Shown here: one piece after another, positions 17,632 to 27,014 of the stretch
How positions within the stretch are numbered: position 1 is the stretch's first letter
Layout: the number at the start of each line of letters is the position of its first letter
DNA from: a bacterium
GTDB taxonomy: Bacteria; CSSED10-310; JAFGSJ01
DNA: 43,867 nt
Direction of reading: 5' to 3'
Assembly (NCBI GenBank): GCA_016934675.1
Contig: JAFGSJ010000134.1
Location: 1 to 43,867 of the forward strand
The notes under the pieces: generated by a model
Database searches by the model: none
Told to the model about the DNA's origin: nothing
The model's input: the letters and a program-made list of their open reading frames with translations, nothing else
Position numbers and translations under genes: made by a program

Positions 17632-20003
17632 GGTAGCCAGCAAATCCCGAAAAGTTCTAGTGTGATCTGGTTGGTTTTTGGTTTGATCTGGATTTCCTGT
17701 AATGGTTCGGTAGCCGGGTCGAGGGTGATTTCGATTCGGGTAATGTCTTCCTGGAATTTTTGTTCGAGTTCGTTGAGTTGTTGCTGGATCAATTCGGCAC
17801 GTTCCTGGGCTCGATCGACATCGAGACGCTCCTTTTGGATTTGGCTGGCTGATTTCAGGGCGTTTCCGAAGCGTGAGGCAGATGAGATACTGATGGTTTT
17901 TCTGCCCAGGAATGCAGACAAGATGGCTGTTCCAAAGGAGACGGCGGTGTTTATTTTACGGGATTGGGATTGTTGCAGTTGGCGTGTGGTCGTTTGTTCG
18001 GCCCGTAATAATCGCTCTTTGAGAGAAGCGAATTTGGGTGCATATTTTTGTCTGATTTTTTCGACTTCGAGGTCCCTCTGTTCACGGGCCCTCAAGGTAA
18101 GCCGGTTCCTGAATTCAGCTTCAGTTTCATAGGCGGAACTCATTTCCTTGAAGCGTTTTGAAGAAAAAAGGGTGAGAGGTTGAGTAGCAGAAATCCACTT
18201 GAACAGGTCTTTATTCCATTTCTGGTGGTTTTGAACGGAACGGGCGGGAGCAGGCAATTCGGAATAGGCTGCATCTGAAACGGGTGAAGCATCAATCCGG
18301 GCCGGATCGACCGGAAAGGCATCATCCCAGTCGAGTATGATCGTTCCCTCGTTGAATACGGTCACGAAAGCTTTAGTCCTACGCTCGTTGACCGAGTATT
18401 TCGGGTGCGAGTATTGGATATCGACTCGAGCCAGCATGCCTGGAAAATAGACAAGGTCATGACCTGCCCCCGATGGCCGGAGATAGTATGTTTCGATACC
18501 GGGAGGGGTCAATGGTGGGACGCGTTCGGATGGTCCTGTTTGAGATAAATCGCCGGACTTGGTCGGTTTCTGGCCGGGTAAGGTCTTGGACTGGGCCTGC
18601 TCGGACATGAGCAGTTTGATCTGATCACGGGACAGGGGGCCGGCCAGATAGGACAGGGCCCAACGCGTCTGAAAAAGGACCGGTTTTGTTTCATGCACAT
18701 TGTGCAGGTAAAAAACCCTTTTAGCGAGACTTGACAGCGTTTGTTCGACGGCATTCCTCTCGAAAGCGGGTCCGAGTGATACGCCTTCGAGCCCTGCCAG
18801 GAGTCTTTCCTTATCACGTTCGGTCTGTAATCGTCCGATAAACCAGGTCCCCGTATTAGACAGGCCTTTATAATCAAGGTCCACGGGATTCTGGGTCGAG
18901 AGAACGAGTCCGAGTCCGAAGGCGCGGGCTTGCTTCAGCAGTGTCAGGAGCGGTGTTTTGGATGGAGGGTTTTGAACAGGTGGCATATAACCGAAGAGCT
19001 CGTCGATATATAAAAGGGCCCGCAAGCTGGTTGTACCGGATTGCATTCGCATCCAACCCAGGATTTCATTGAGTAGTATGGTTACGAAAAACATGCGTTC
19101 CTCATCGCCGAGGTGACTGATCGTAAAAATCGAGGCTTTTGGTTTACCCTGTTTCGAGTAGAGCAGGTCCGGAATGGACAGGGGAACACCGTTCAACCAG
19201 GCTTCGAAGCCGGGAGCGGCCAGCAGGTTGTTCAGTTTCATTGCCAGCTCGAAACGTTCCTTGGCAGGATAAAATTGTTCGAGATCCATGACCCCGATCC
19301 GTTCGAAGGGCGGATTTTGCAGGGTTTGGATCAAACCGCCCAGGTCAAGTCCTTTGCCCTGCGCCCAGAAAAATTCGAAAATATTGGCAATGACGATATG
19401 TTCTCTACTGGTAATGGGATCAGCATCGATGCGCAATAAGGTCAGAAGACTGGTTGTGGTAGTTTGGATTCGTTCCCGCAAAAAATCAAGATCTTCGAGG
19501 ATTTCAGGGGCCGGTGCTGCAAACGATTTCAGGACGCTGACCGGAATACCGGCATTGCTGCCCGGAGTATAAATGACGCATTCGGCTGCGTTCTTCAACA
19601 GCTCGATACGATCCTCGCCCTGGTCCCAATCGGCCAGACCATTTTTCCAGGTTTCGGCCTGGGTCCGAGCGTATTGATCAAGGTCCTGGCCTTTTTTCAG
19701 TGCTTCCTGTTGGTTGATCCAGGGCCGGAATTCTTCGACGGATAGGGATGGAAATGTCAGCAAGAGGTTGGTCAAGTCACCTTTGGGATCAAGAGCGATA
19801 ACCGGTATTTTGTCGATCAGGGCTTCTTCGATGAGACCTATTCCCAGACCTGTCTTCCCGCTGCCGGTCATACCGACAATGACTGCATGCGTGGTCAGAT
19901 CTTTGGCATCGTAGAGGAGTACTTCTTCACCAAGAGACTGGGTCTGTTCATTATATTCCCTGCCCAGGTAAAAAACGCCGAGTTTTTCATAAGCGTGGGT
20001 CAT
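17586..20003 (-). CDS. HerA-like P-loop ATPase (DUF87 type)
   Basis: An 805-residue protein of the HerA/FtsK superfamily, whose members form hexameric rings that pump or unwind DNA or move other polymers. Walker A is GMTGSGKT (residues 44-51), followed by ALDPKGD, where Lys and Asp are typical of this clade. Walker B is LLYIDEL near 332-338, and an STQNP sensor-like motif lies around 373. Residues about 600-790 are rich in Glu, Arg and Gln and likely form a coiled coil. GGAGG seven bases before the ATG fixes the start. The preceding minus-strand genes encode a membrane protein and an FHA protein, but no NurA nuclease gene is adjacent, so the classical HerA-NurA end-resection role is not supported by context. 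Function is unknown. Confidence 0.82.
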   Translation of the reverse strand: MTHAYEKLGVFYLGREYNEQTQSLGEEVLLYDAKDLTTHAVIVGMTGSGKTGLGIGLIEEALIDKIPVIALDPKGDLTNLLLTFPSLSVEEFRPWINQQEALKKGQDLDQYARTQAETWKNGLADWDQGEDRIELLKNAAECVIYTPGSNAGIPVSVLKSFAAPAPEILEDLDFLRERIQTTTTSLLTLLRIDADPITSREHIVIANIFEFFWAQGKGLDLGGLIQTLQNPPFERIGVMDLEQFYPAKERFELAMKLNNLLAAPGFEAWLNGVPLSIPDLLYSKQGKPKASIFTISHLGDEERMFFVTILLNEILGWMRMQSGTTSLRALLYIDELFGYMPPVQNPPSKTPLLTLLKQARAFGLGLVLSTQNPVDLDYKGLSNTGTWFIGRLQTERDKERLLAGLEGVSLGPAFERNAVEQTLSSLAKRVFYLHNVHETKPVLFQTRWALSYLAGPLSRDQIKLLMSEQAQSKTLPGQKPTKSGDLSQTGPSERVPPLTPPGIETYYLRPSGAGHDLVYFPGMLARVDIQYSHPKYSVNERRTKAFVTVFNEGTIILDWDDAFPVDPARIDASPVSDAAYSELPAPARSVQNHQKWNKDLFKWISATQPLTLFSSKRFKEMSSAYETEAEFRNRLTLRAREQRDLEVEKIRQKYAPKFASLKERLLRAEQTTTRQLQQSQSRKINTAVSFGTAILSAFLGRKTISISSASRFGNALKSASQIQKERLDVDRAQERAELIQQQLNELEQKFQEDITRIEITLDPATEPLQEIQIKPKTNQITLELFGICWLPYRTDISGKINPDWQ

Positions 20004-20112
20004 AGTTTTTCCTCCAGTGCTGGTCCAGCTAGGTCTCGCCGGTTAATAAGCAATGATAACCTTTATGATGGTAACAGAAAGATGAAAAAATAACAATACC
20101 CCCGAGACGGGA

Positions 20113-20985
20113 TCAGAAACGGAAGTGCAACCACAGACTATTCGGGGTAAGGAGTGGCTGGCAGGAAAAAGATGTGGTTACATGCTGCTGGCCGGTCCGA
20201 TTGAGACCATTACCGGTCGGACTTTCGTCCCAGATAAGTTTCCAGAGCCCGAAGCCGAGATAAACGAGTCCGGCGGCAGCATTGACACTGGCTTGACGAT
20301 AACTGTACAGGCGACGTTCATCCTGAACGGGGTAGTATTGGACCTCTCCGGCACTATCGGTCTGGATGAGGTATCCCCGACGCACTTCGTCAGAATATTC
20401 GGGCACCAAGAAGGCGGCCGTTGTAATTATAGTACCCAGGATGATCGAATAATAGGCCATATTCCGTTCTGAAAAAAGGGTCGAGTACTCTTCGAGATCG
20501 ACGCCATCCACTCGCTCCTTAAGCAACCAATATGAGCCGTTCAGAAAAAGGCCGATACTGGTAAACAGGGCCGTATGAGGATTGGCATGCGTTTTTTTAT
20601 ACAGAGTGAAATGAAGTTCGTGTTCGAGACCGTCACCACTCATAATTGTTCGCTCGATATCCTTCTGTGAATAATAAATATCCCGTTCGAGAAAACCATA
20701 GACAGTTATTCCGGTGCCCAGCAGCAGAAACGCCCCACCCCAAACCAAACCTTCATCAGCTTTATCCGTTGTCATATCGATTAAAAGCTGGTTTTCGAAA
20801 GAGATGTGATCCGGTTCGAATCGGGTCCTTTCTTGATCAGAGACTGAAAAGTGGGGAATACCGGCCATATCAGGTGAGACTTCGGCTGAAAGGGCCCAGA
20901 GACAAGTCTCAAGTATCAGCAATATTGCGATACTCAGGCCCGAGGTCCCGAAGATTTTCAAAATAGTAACAGATCGAGTATGCAT
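20113..20985 (-). CDS. Predicted membrane protein, unknown function
   Basis: A 290-residue protein with an N-terminal signal or membrane segment (about residues 9-32) and four further hydrophobic stretches, near residues 80-100, 138-156, 176-194 and 235-252. No named family was recognised. It ends in LHFRF, a terminal Phe of the sort seen in outer-membrane proteins, but the hydrophobic helices argue for the inner membrane. Its ATG begins three bases after the TGA of the upstream FHA gene and has no good ribosome site of its own, so translation is probably coupled to it. That coupling suggests the two products work together, perhaps with the FHA protein recruited to this membrane protein. The HerA-like gene follows 109 bp downstream. 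Confidence 0.6.
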   Translation of the reverse strand: MHTRSVTILKIFGTSGLSIAILLILETCLWALSAEVSPDMAGIPHFSVSDQERTRFEPDHISFENQLLIDMTTDKADEGLVWGGAFLLLGTGITVYGFLERDIYYSQKDIERTIMSGDGLEHELHFTLYKKTHANPHTALFTSIGLFLNGSYWLLKERVDGVDLEEYSTLFSERNMAYYSIILGTIITTAAFLVPEYSDEVRRGYLIQTDSAGEVQYYPVQDERRLYSYRQASVNAAAGLVYLGFGLWKLIWDESPTGNGLNRTGQQHVTTSFSCQPLLTPNSLWLHFRF

Positions 20986-20988
20986 AGT

Positions 20989-21978
20989 TCAAGTCAGAAA
21001 AATAAGACGAGTTCCGCCGATACAGATGGTATCGTTCAGTTCAAGTCTTCGTCTGATGACCATTTTATCGTTCACAAATGTGCCATTACTACTTTCGAGA
21101 TCAACGATATAAAAGGCCCCGTTTTCATGAAGAATTTCCGCATGGACTCTTGACACGGCTGGCGAAGGAATCTGAATATCCGTCTCGGCTGATCGTCCTA
21201 TGCGAACAGTATGGTCTGGTGACAAGGTATAAAAAAACTGTTTCCCCGTTTCGGTAATGATATTGAGTCGGGGCTCCAATCTGGAACCGTCATCCTGCTC
21301 CGATCCGGTGAGAGCATCTTTGGGTTTAGCGGGATCGGTTTTCTTTGCGATTGCTTTTTCAATATCCTCAGCACTGAGAACGCCCATATAAGTGATACCG
21401 TCACTGGTGTTATCCAATAACAATTCATCATCACTCAACCCTTCTTCTGTCTCGGGACTTTCCTCTTCCACAGCTTCATATTCTTCCTCGACCGGTTCGA
21501 AAACATCGGGGTTAATGGCGAGATTGAGTAAATTATTGTAGATCGAAATATTTTTATTGAGTATCTGGGCTTGATTGCCGAGGCTTTTCCGCTTCATTTC
21601 CATTTCGTATTTTTTATGATGGTATTCATCCTGATCAATAGTGCCCTGACCTCGGTCCCGGGTGAGTTGCATAATGGCCTGCGTAATCTGCCGTTTACGC
21701 TGATTGATCTCTTCCAGGAGAGCCTTAAACTCAAGAATGTGCTCGTTAAACTGTTTCTTGTCCCGAAACATTTCTGTTCGGACCCTGTTCATCTGATTGA
21801 CGAAGCTGTTATATTTCGAGACGTTCCCTTTGACCCGGCCGGTTTCATCAAGTAGTTGGCGAATCTGTTGGATCAGGAATTTTAAAAAGGCCGACTTCTC
21901 GAGGAAGCCCTGGGCAGACGGGTTATTGACTGACATGTCGTATATTTCGAGAGGCTGCGATTTATTCTCTTTGTCCAT
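20989..21978 (-). CDS. Coiled-coil protein with C-terminal FHA domain
   Basis: About 329 residues from the preferred start at 21978, where GGAAG sits seven bases upstream. The frame is open to 22002, but that ATG has no ribosome site. Residues about 20-165 are predicted to form long coiled coils, residues 170-215 are acidic and probably disordered, and the last 90 residues are a forkhead-associated domain. The FHA signature is intact: an IGRS loop, SRVH, and SSNGTFVN. FHA domains bind phosphothreonine peptides and link Ser/Thr kinase signalling to complexes such as secretion, envelope or division machines. No kinase gene is in the window. The next gene starts three bases after its stop codon. 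Confidence 0.82.
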   Translation of the reverse strand: MDKENKSQPLEIYDMSVNNPSAQGFLEKSAFLKFLIQQIRQLLDETGRVKGNVSKYNSFVNQMNRVRTEMFRDKKQFNEHILEFKALLEEINQRKRQITQAIMQLTRDRGQGTIDQDEYHHKKYEMEMKRKSLGNQAQILNKNISIYNNLLNLAINPDVFEPVEEEYEAVEEESPETEEGLSDDELLLDNTSDGITYMGVLSAEDIEKAIAKKTDPAKPKDALTGSEQDDGSRLEPRLNIITETGKQFFYTLSPDHTVRIGRSAETDIQIPSPAVSRVHAEILHENGAFYIVDLESSNGTFVNDKMVIRRRLELNDTICIGGTRLIFLT

Positions 21979-22093
21979 GGCTTGTCTTCCGCTTGCGGGC
22001 ATGATTACATGCTAAATTGATCGTGATCGTGTCCTTTATTATGTCATACATTACCATATTCTACGAGAAATGGCAAGTAGGGCATTAATTTTC

Positions 22094-22122
22094 TTGACCT
22101 GACTCTCCGATCATGCTAAAAA
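22094..22122 (+). promoter_or_regulatory. Candidate promoter for the PhaR-type gene
   Basis: TTGACC (22094-22099) and TAAAAA (22117-22122) are 17 bp apart. Transcription from about 22130 would begin downstream of the upstream in-frame ATG (22113), supporting the start at 22185. Confidence 0.4.
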
Positions 22123-22184
22123 ATGACAGATGCATCGCTCCAATCAAAAGCTTATACCGGTCTTGCACCGAAAGGCATATTGGA

Positions 22185-22763
22185 ATGCCACGAGTGATAA
22201 AAAAATATGCAAATCGCAAACTGTATGATGTAGAATCGAGTCGTTATGTCACTCTCGAAGAGCTGGGCAAGATGGTCGAGCAGGGTCTTGATGTTCGGAT
22301 CATTGATAACGAAACCGGAGAAGATATCAGTGGTAAGACCTTGGCCCAGGTCCTGGTCAATCTCGAAAAAAAGCAAAAAAGTTCTTTACCTTTTCCCCTG
22401 TTCAAAGAGCTGATCCAAAAGAGTGGTGATTCGGTCCTCGAATATACGAAGAGATCGATCATGGCTGGATTGGGCGTACTTTCAACAGCCGAGGGCGAGA
22501 TCGAGAAGGTGGTCAGACGTTTTGCTGAAAAGGGATTGGTTTCGGAAGAGGAAGCACGGGGAATTATCAGGGATTTTCTTATATCGATCGAGAAAAGCAA
22601 GAACACATTGGACCATAAAATTGAAGAAAATATACGTAAGGTCCTGCATACGCTTAATATTCCTTCGCAATCTGAGGTTAAAGACCTCAAGCAAAAGATC
22701 GTTGAGCTTGAAGAAAAACTGGCCGAAATGACTAAAGCCAAGAGAAAGCGATCATCACGTTAA
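22185..22763 (+). CDS. PhaR-type DNA-binding protein with phasin-like region
   Basis: A 192-residue protein. Residues 1-60 match the polyhydroxyalkanoate regulator DNA-binding domain: KKYANRKLYD, then SSRYVTLEEL and a TLAQVL segment. The rest is helical and resembles phasins, the amphipathic proteins that coat polyester granules, ending in an LNIPSQSEV segment, a coiled coil and a basic KAKRKRSSR tail. PhaR proteins repress phasin genes until polymer binding titrates them off DNA. Here sensor and granule-binding parts appear to be one chain. The frame is open from 22113, but the conserved domain begins at this ATG, which follows AAAGG by nine bases, and a candidate promoter lies between the two. 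The acylating aldehyde dehydrogenase gene follows on the same strand. Confidence 0.82.
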   Translation: MPRVIKKYANRKLYDVESSRYVTLEELGKMVEQGLDVRIIDNETGEDISGKTLAQVLVNLEKKQKSSLPFPLFKELIQKSGDSVLEYTKRSIMAGLGVLSTAEGEIEKVVRRFAEKGLVSEEEARGIIRDFLISIEKSKNTLDHKIEENIRKVLHTLNIPSQSEVKDLKQKIVELEEKLAEMTKAKRKRSSR

Positions 22764-22854
22764 CACGGGTCCGGGGATAATCTGATCATCGATTTCTCGG
22801 GCAACCGGGCAGGACTGTGTTCATGGTAAAGTAGTATCATCGAGGATGCTCTGC

Positions 22855-24393
22855 ATGAAGTTTGATCGGGATTTAGAATCGATTCAGGAGGTTCGGGAAC
22901 TTGTTCGGGCATGTCAGAAGGCCCAGCAGGCATATAGTCGCTTTTCCCAGGAGCAGGTCGATCACATCTGCGGAGCCATGGCTCGGGCCGGTCGTGCCCA
23001 GGCCGAAACCCTGGCCCGCCTGGCCGTCGAAGAGACCGGGTTCGGGAAGGCTGCTGACAAGGCCCTAAAAAATATTGTGGCGACTGAGCACGTTTATGCC
23101 TTCATTCAAAACATGAAAACAGCGGGTGTGATTCAACGCGATCATGAAAAGCGGGTCATCGAGATCGCAGAGCCCATGGGCATTGTAGCCGCTATCGTCC
23201 CCAGCACCAATCCGACCTCGACCACATTATACAAAATTCTGATCTCATTGAAGGCCCGGAATGGTATCATTCTTTCACCTCACCCCTCGGCCCGGTCCTG
23301 TACCTGGGAGACCACGAAAGTAATGCGTGAGGCCGCGGAAGCCGCGGGTGCTCCTCCAGGCTTGATCGGCTGTCTGAGCATGCCGACCCGCTCGGCTACC
23401 GATGAGTTGATGACCAATGCCCTGGTTTCGGTCATTCTGGCCACGGGTGGAACGGGTCTGGTCAAGGCAGCCTATAGTTCGGGGAAACCGGCTTTTGGGG
23501 TCGGGCCCGGCAATGTGCCTGTATTCATTGAACGGACTGCCGATATCAGAAAAGCGATAGCCGATATTCTGGTTTCGAAAACATTTGATAATGGTACGGT
23601 TTGTGCCTCAGAACAGGCAATTGTGGCCGATGCTGCGGTTTATCAGCGTGTCGTTGACGAACTTGGCCGGAAGGGTGCTCATTTTCTCACGCCCGAACAG
23701 GAGAAAATTGTGGGGTGTGAACTGGTCAGGCCCGATGGCTCGATCAATCCCAAACTGGTCGGTCAATCCGCCTGGACGATCGCTCAATACTGTGCTCTGA
23801 CTCTTCCTCCGGAAACGAGTGTTCTGGTTGCCCAACCCGATGGTGTTGGGCCGGATTATCCACTCTCGCGAGAGAAACTATCACCTGTTTTGGCCCTATA
23901 CAAAGAAGATGGTTGGCGAAAGGCCTGTGAGCGATGCCTCGAATTGATCAGGTTCGGCGGTTTGGGGCATACGATGGGCATTCATTCGCGTGATGATGAA
24001 ATCATCATGGAATTTGCTTTGCATAAACCGGTATTCAGAATTATTGCTAATTCGCCCACGACGCACGGGGCGGTCGGGTTCTCGACCGGTTTGCCCCCAG
24101 CGCTGACCCTCGGTTGCGGAACATGGGGTGGTAATGCCACTTCGGACAATGTGTCGCCGCTTCACCTGATAAACAGAAAGAGGCTGGCCTATGGACTACG
24201 AGACGTTCAAAGCGGTCCAGTGGCGGAGCCTGACCGCAGTTCTGACACTTCAATCACACACTCACCGCCACCGATTGCCTTACAGCCCCCTGAAAAGCCG
24301 GAACAATCGGATACCGGCCCATCTTCTATTCCGACCCTTTCGGATAATGAATTGCGTGATATTGTCACCAAAATTCTGGGAAAAATGAGTTAA
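22855..24393 (+). CDS. CoA-acylating aldehyde dehydrogenase with encapsulation-peptide-like tail
   Basis: Converts an aldehyde plus CoA and NAD+ to acyl-CoA (or the reverse); acetaldehyde and propionaldehyde are the usual substrates. The fold matches the EutE/PduP/AdhE-N group: [23 protein letters not shown], catalytic Cys in [11 protein letters not shown] (residue 250 from this start) and [13 protein letters not shown]. The first possible ATG (22846) directly abuts GAGG; this one, nine bases later, is preferred. After residue 460 there is a Pro/Ser-rich linker and a short amphipathic helix, [16 protein letters not shown], closely resembling C-terminal encapsulation peptides that target such enzymes to bacterial microcompartments of the glycyl-radical type. 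No shell-protein, diol-dehydratase or glycyl-radical gene is in this window. The upstream neighbour is a PhaR/phasin-like protein. Confidence 0.9.
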   Translation: MKFDRDLESIQEVRELVRACQKAQQAYSRFSQEQVDHICGAMARAGRAQAETLARLAVEETGFGKAADKALKNIVATEHVYAFIQNMKTAGVIQRDHEKRVIEIAEPMGIVAAIVPSTNPTSTTLYKILISLKARNGIILSPHPSARSCTWETTKVMREAAEAAGAPPGLIGCLSMPTRSATDELMTNALVSVILATGGTGLVKAAYSSGKPAFGVGPGNVPVFIERTADIRKAIADILVSKTFDNGTVCASEQAIVADAAVYQRVVDELGRKGAHFLTPEQEKIVGCELVRPDGSINPKLVGQSAWTIAQYCALTLPPETSVLVAQPDGVGPDYPLSREKLSPVLALYKEDGWRKACERCLELIRFGGLGHTMGIHSRDDEIIMEFALHKPVFRIIANSPTTHGAVGFSTGLPPALTLGCGTWGGNATSDNVSPLHLINRKRLAYGLRDVQSGPVAEPDRSSDTSITHSPPPIALQPPEKPEQSDTGPSSIPTLSDNELRDIVTKILGKMS

Positions 24394-24456
24394 CACTTCT
24401 TTTCAGCTGATCGGCTCGTCTGTCGGACAAACATATCAGTTCAGAAGGAGAATCAC

Positions 24457-26901
24457 ATGAACACCCAAAAAACAAAAAAGACAATGTTTGAAACTATGGT
24501 TCTGCTCGCGTGTGTCATTCTTTATGCCCTGGTCATGTTCTGTTTTTCCATCGAGGCATATCAACCCGTCATTATGAAACACCTGGTTTTCTACATCGGT
24601 GTGATCGTTATCGGTCTGAGCGTGTTGCTCTGCCCGGCCAACCGTGGTCGACTGACCGGCTTGTCGTTCCGGCACCTGCCCTTTCTGCTCTACTTCGCCT
24701 TGCTCCTGATTTCATTCTTGTATTCGGATTACCCGCGCCTCAGCATCGGGACAATGTATAGTATGCTGGCCCTCCTGCTCTTCTTCGTGTCGCTGCTCTC
24801 TCTGGAAATATCGGAAAAAAACTTGAGGATATTTCTGTCTTTGATCTATATCGTTTCTTTTATCACGGGCATCTATGGTTTTATTCAGTTTTGGGGGTAT
24901 GATCCAATTTCATGGCAAGGTTTTCAAGGCCGGGTCTTCTCGACCTTCGGTCATCCCGATTTTTATGCCAGTTTTCTCATCTTTACCATCCCGATTATTG
25001 TACTCAGTATTCTGTCATTTCAGAGACCCGGTCCGAAAATTATCGGCGTGATCATTCTGGCGATATCATGCTCGAATGTTTTATTTGCCCGGAGTCGAAG
25101 TGCCTGGATTGGACTGATAATTGCTCTTGTCCCGTTATTTTTCTTGCGACGGGTCAGGATGTATTTTCAGAAAAGTCGCATGGCACTGTTGGTCCTTGTC
25201 ATCATGTTCATGGTCTTCGCTCTGTGGATCATTCAGCACCGGGAAATTGGTGCCCGCATTGTGTCGGCCTTGGACCTGCATGATCCAAGCATACAATCGC
25301 GTTTGGTCATCTATAAAAACCTTTTTCCCGGGGTCATGACCGATCCGTTCTGGGGCAAAGGTATCGGCACTTTTTCAGCCGTATTTCCGCAATATCAAAC
25401 AGCCGAGCTCTACCTGATCCCACCCTTTACCACAATGACCATGCTCCATCATGCCCACTCCGAGTATATTGAAATCCTGCTCGAATCGGGCTTGATCGGA
25501 TTTTTATTGTTTCTGGCCTGTATGGGCGTGGCCCTGTTCTCTTTCCGGCACATTTATCGGGACGATACGCCGGGCAATCTGTCTATAACTTTAGGAATCA
25601 TGCTTGGTCTGTTCGCACTGCTGGTCCAGGCTCTGACCAGTGTCAGTCTGCGGTTTCTGAGTACACAGATTATTTTCTGGAGCGGTCTGGCGATTGTTCT
25701 GAGCAGATCGGTCTCACTGCAACCCGCACGGCACCTGCTCTTCCCAACGAAGCGCTGGCAATTTTCTTTTATAATTGTTTTCACGCTCCTGCTTATCTGT
25801 ATGGCCGTAATGGTCGTACCCTTCACCTTGAAAACATACCAGGCCGACGAATTACTGGCCAAATCCCAGAAACATGATCTTCGGGGTGATACCCAGCAAT
25901 CAGTGATTCTGCTCCAACGAGCATTGAAAAAAAATCCTTACTCACTTGATATCCTCCATTCTTTGGGTTTTGCTTTGATCAAACAACAGAAATATGACGA
26001 GGCACTGTCCATGTTCGAACAGGTCCTGACGGTCAATCCGCATTATCCGTTGACCCATTATTATCTTGGCCTGGTCAAATATATCCAGGGTGATCTGGTC
26101 AAGGCCCGGATTTATCTTGATGAAGCCCGGACCTGGCGCCCCAATTCCTGGCAGATCGAGGATTTATACGGTCAGATTTTGCTTCGTGAGAACAAACTGG
26201 ATCAGGCCGAGCAGAATTTTTTACGGGAGATCGAGATCGCTCCGGACCAAGTTACAGCCTATCTTAATCTTGGCGATGTGGCCCTGCAGAATAAAGACTA
26301 TAATCAGGCTTTTTACTATTTTGCTAAAGCGCTGAGATTGGACCCGGACCAAATCGATGTCTGGCGATTTATCGAGCAGGCCAATCAACAGAAACTACAG
26401 AAGAATAAAAGACTCAAGATAGAATATTTTGATCCCGATGGGTTTTCTCAATTACCTCCACCAGAAACGGGTTATTGTCCGGAACAATGGCAGTTTGACT
26501 CACTCAGTCCTTCCCTGCAGTCCATTCAGTCGATCAGCCAGGATTTTGAAGCCATCTGCGATACGATCAGCAGTTTCAGTTTTCAGGTGGCGACCCGTAT
26601 GAAAACGGTAACGCTGGTCCTTCATCTGAAACTGTATGAGATCGTGGATGATCATGTCGTGCTCCTGCATTCAACCAAGCAGACTTATGAGCACATCAAA
26701 GACGCCGATTGGCTGACCTATCAATTCGACCCGATCGAGAGGGCCGGGCAACGAAGGTTTCGCGTGGTCCTGAAAGCGGTTCCGCCTCATGCCAGGGAAC
26801 CGGTCTATCTTTGGCTCAAAGTTAAAGATATCTATGCTCGGGGACAAATAGGCATCAATGAACTCTATGTGGGCAGTGATCTTCGTTTTCGGGTCAAATG
26901 A
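24457..26901 (+). CDS. O-antigen ligase-type membrane protein with TPR repeats
   Basis: An 814-residue inner-membrane protein. Residues 1-450 contain about a dozen transmembrane helices, with a large periplasmic loop that includes HHAHSEYIEILLESGLIG (about 330-348), the segment typical of the Wzy_C / O-antigen ligase fold. Such proteins polymerise or transfer undecaprenyl-linked glycans onto lipid A or proteins. Residues about 470-650 hold about five TPR repeats (for example DEALSMFEQVLTVNPHYP), which usually mediate partner binding. Residues 650-814 form a beta-rich C-terminal domain of unknown role. The start has AGAAGGAG six bases upstream. It heads a run of six co-directional genes. Ligase and polymerase cannot be separated from sequence, and protein O-oligosaccharyltransferase is also possible. 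Confidence 0.85.
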   Translation: MNTQKTKKTMFETMVLLACVILYALVMFCFSIEAYQPVIMKHLVFYIGVIVIGLSVLLCPANRGRLTGLSFRHLPFLLYFALLLISFLYSDYPRLSIGTMYSMLALLLFFVSLLSLEISEKNLRIFLSLIYIVSFITGIYGFIQFWGYDPISWQGFQGRVFSTFGHPDFYASFLIFTIPIIVLSILSFQRPGPKIIGVIILAISCSNVLFARSRSAWIGLIIALVPLFFLRRVRMYFQKSRMALLVLVIMFMVFALWIIQHREIGARIVSALDLHDPSIQSRLVIYKNLFPGVMTDPFWGKGIGTFSAVFPQYQTAELYLIPPFTTMTMLHHAHSEYIEILLESGLIGFLLFLACMGVALFSFRHIYRDDTPGNLSITLGIMLGLFALLVQALTSVSLRFLSTQIIFWSGLAIVLSRSVSLQPARHLLFPTKRWQFSFIIVFTLLLICMAVMVVPFTLKTYQADELLAKSQKHDLRGDTQQSVILLQRALKKNPYSLDILHSLGFALIKQQKYDEALSMFEQVLTVNPHYPLTHYYLGLVKYIQGDLVKARIYLDEARTWRPNSWQIEDLYGQILLRENKLDQAEQNFLREIEIAPDQVTAYLNLGDVALQNKDYNQAFYYFAKALRLDPDQIDVWRFIEQANQQKLQKNKRLKIEYFDPDGFSQLPPPETGYCPEQWQFDSLSPSLQSIQSISQDFEAICDTISSFSFQVATRMKTVTLVLHLKLYEIVDDHVVLLHSTKQTYEHIKDADWLTYQFDPIERAGQRRFRVVLKAVPPHAREPVYLWLKVKDIYARGQIGINELYVGSDLRFRVK

Positions 26902-27014
26902 CCATTTGCTTCTGGAAACTGGGCAGTGGAAATACTACTATCAGGACGAGTTATTGTTACTTTGTGGAATGAAACATGTCATAATCAGAAAACCGGATTG
27001 GGCTGAAAGAGACC

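Noticed and set aside
17586..20003. HerA-NurA DNA end-resection or defence operon
   Set aside because: No NurA-like nuclease or other defence gene is adjacent; the neighbours are FHA and membrane proteins.
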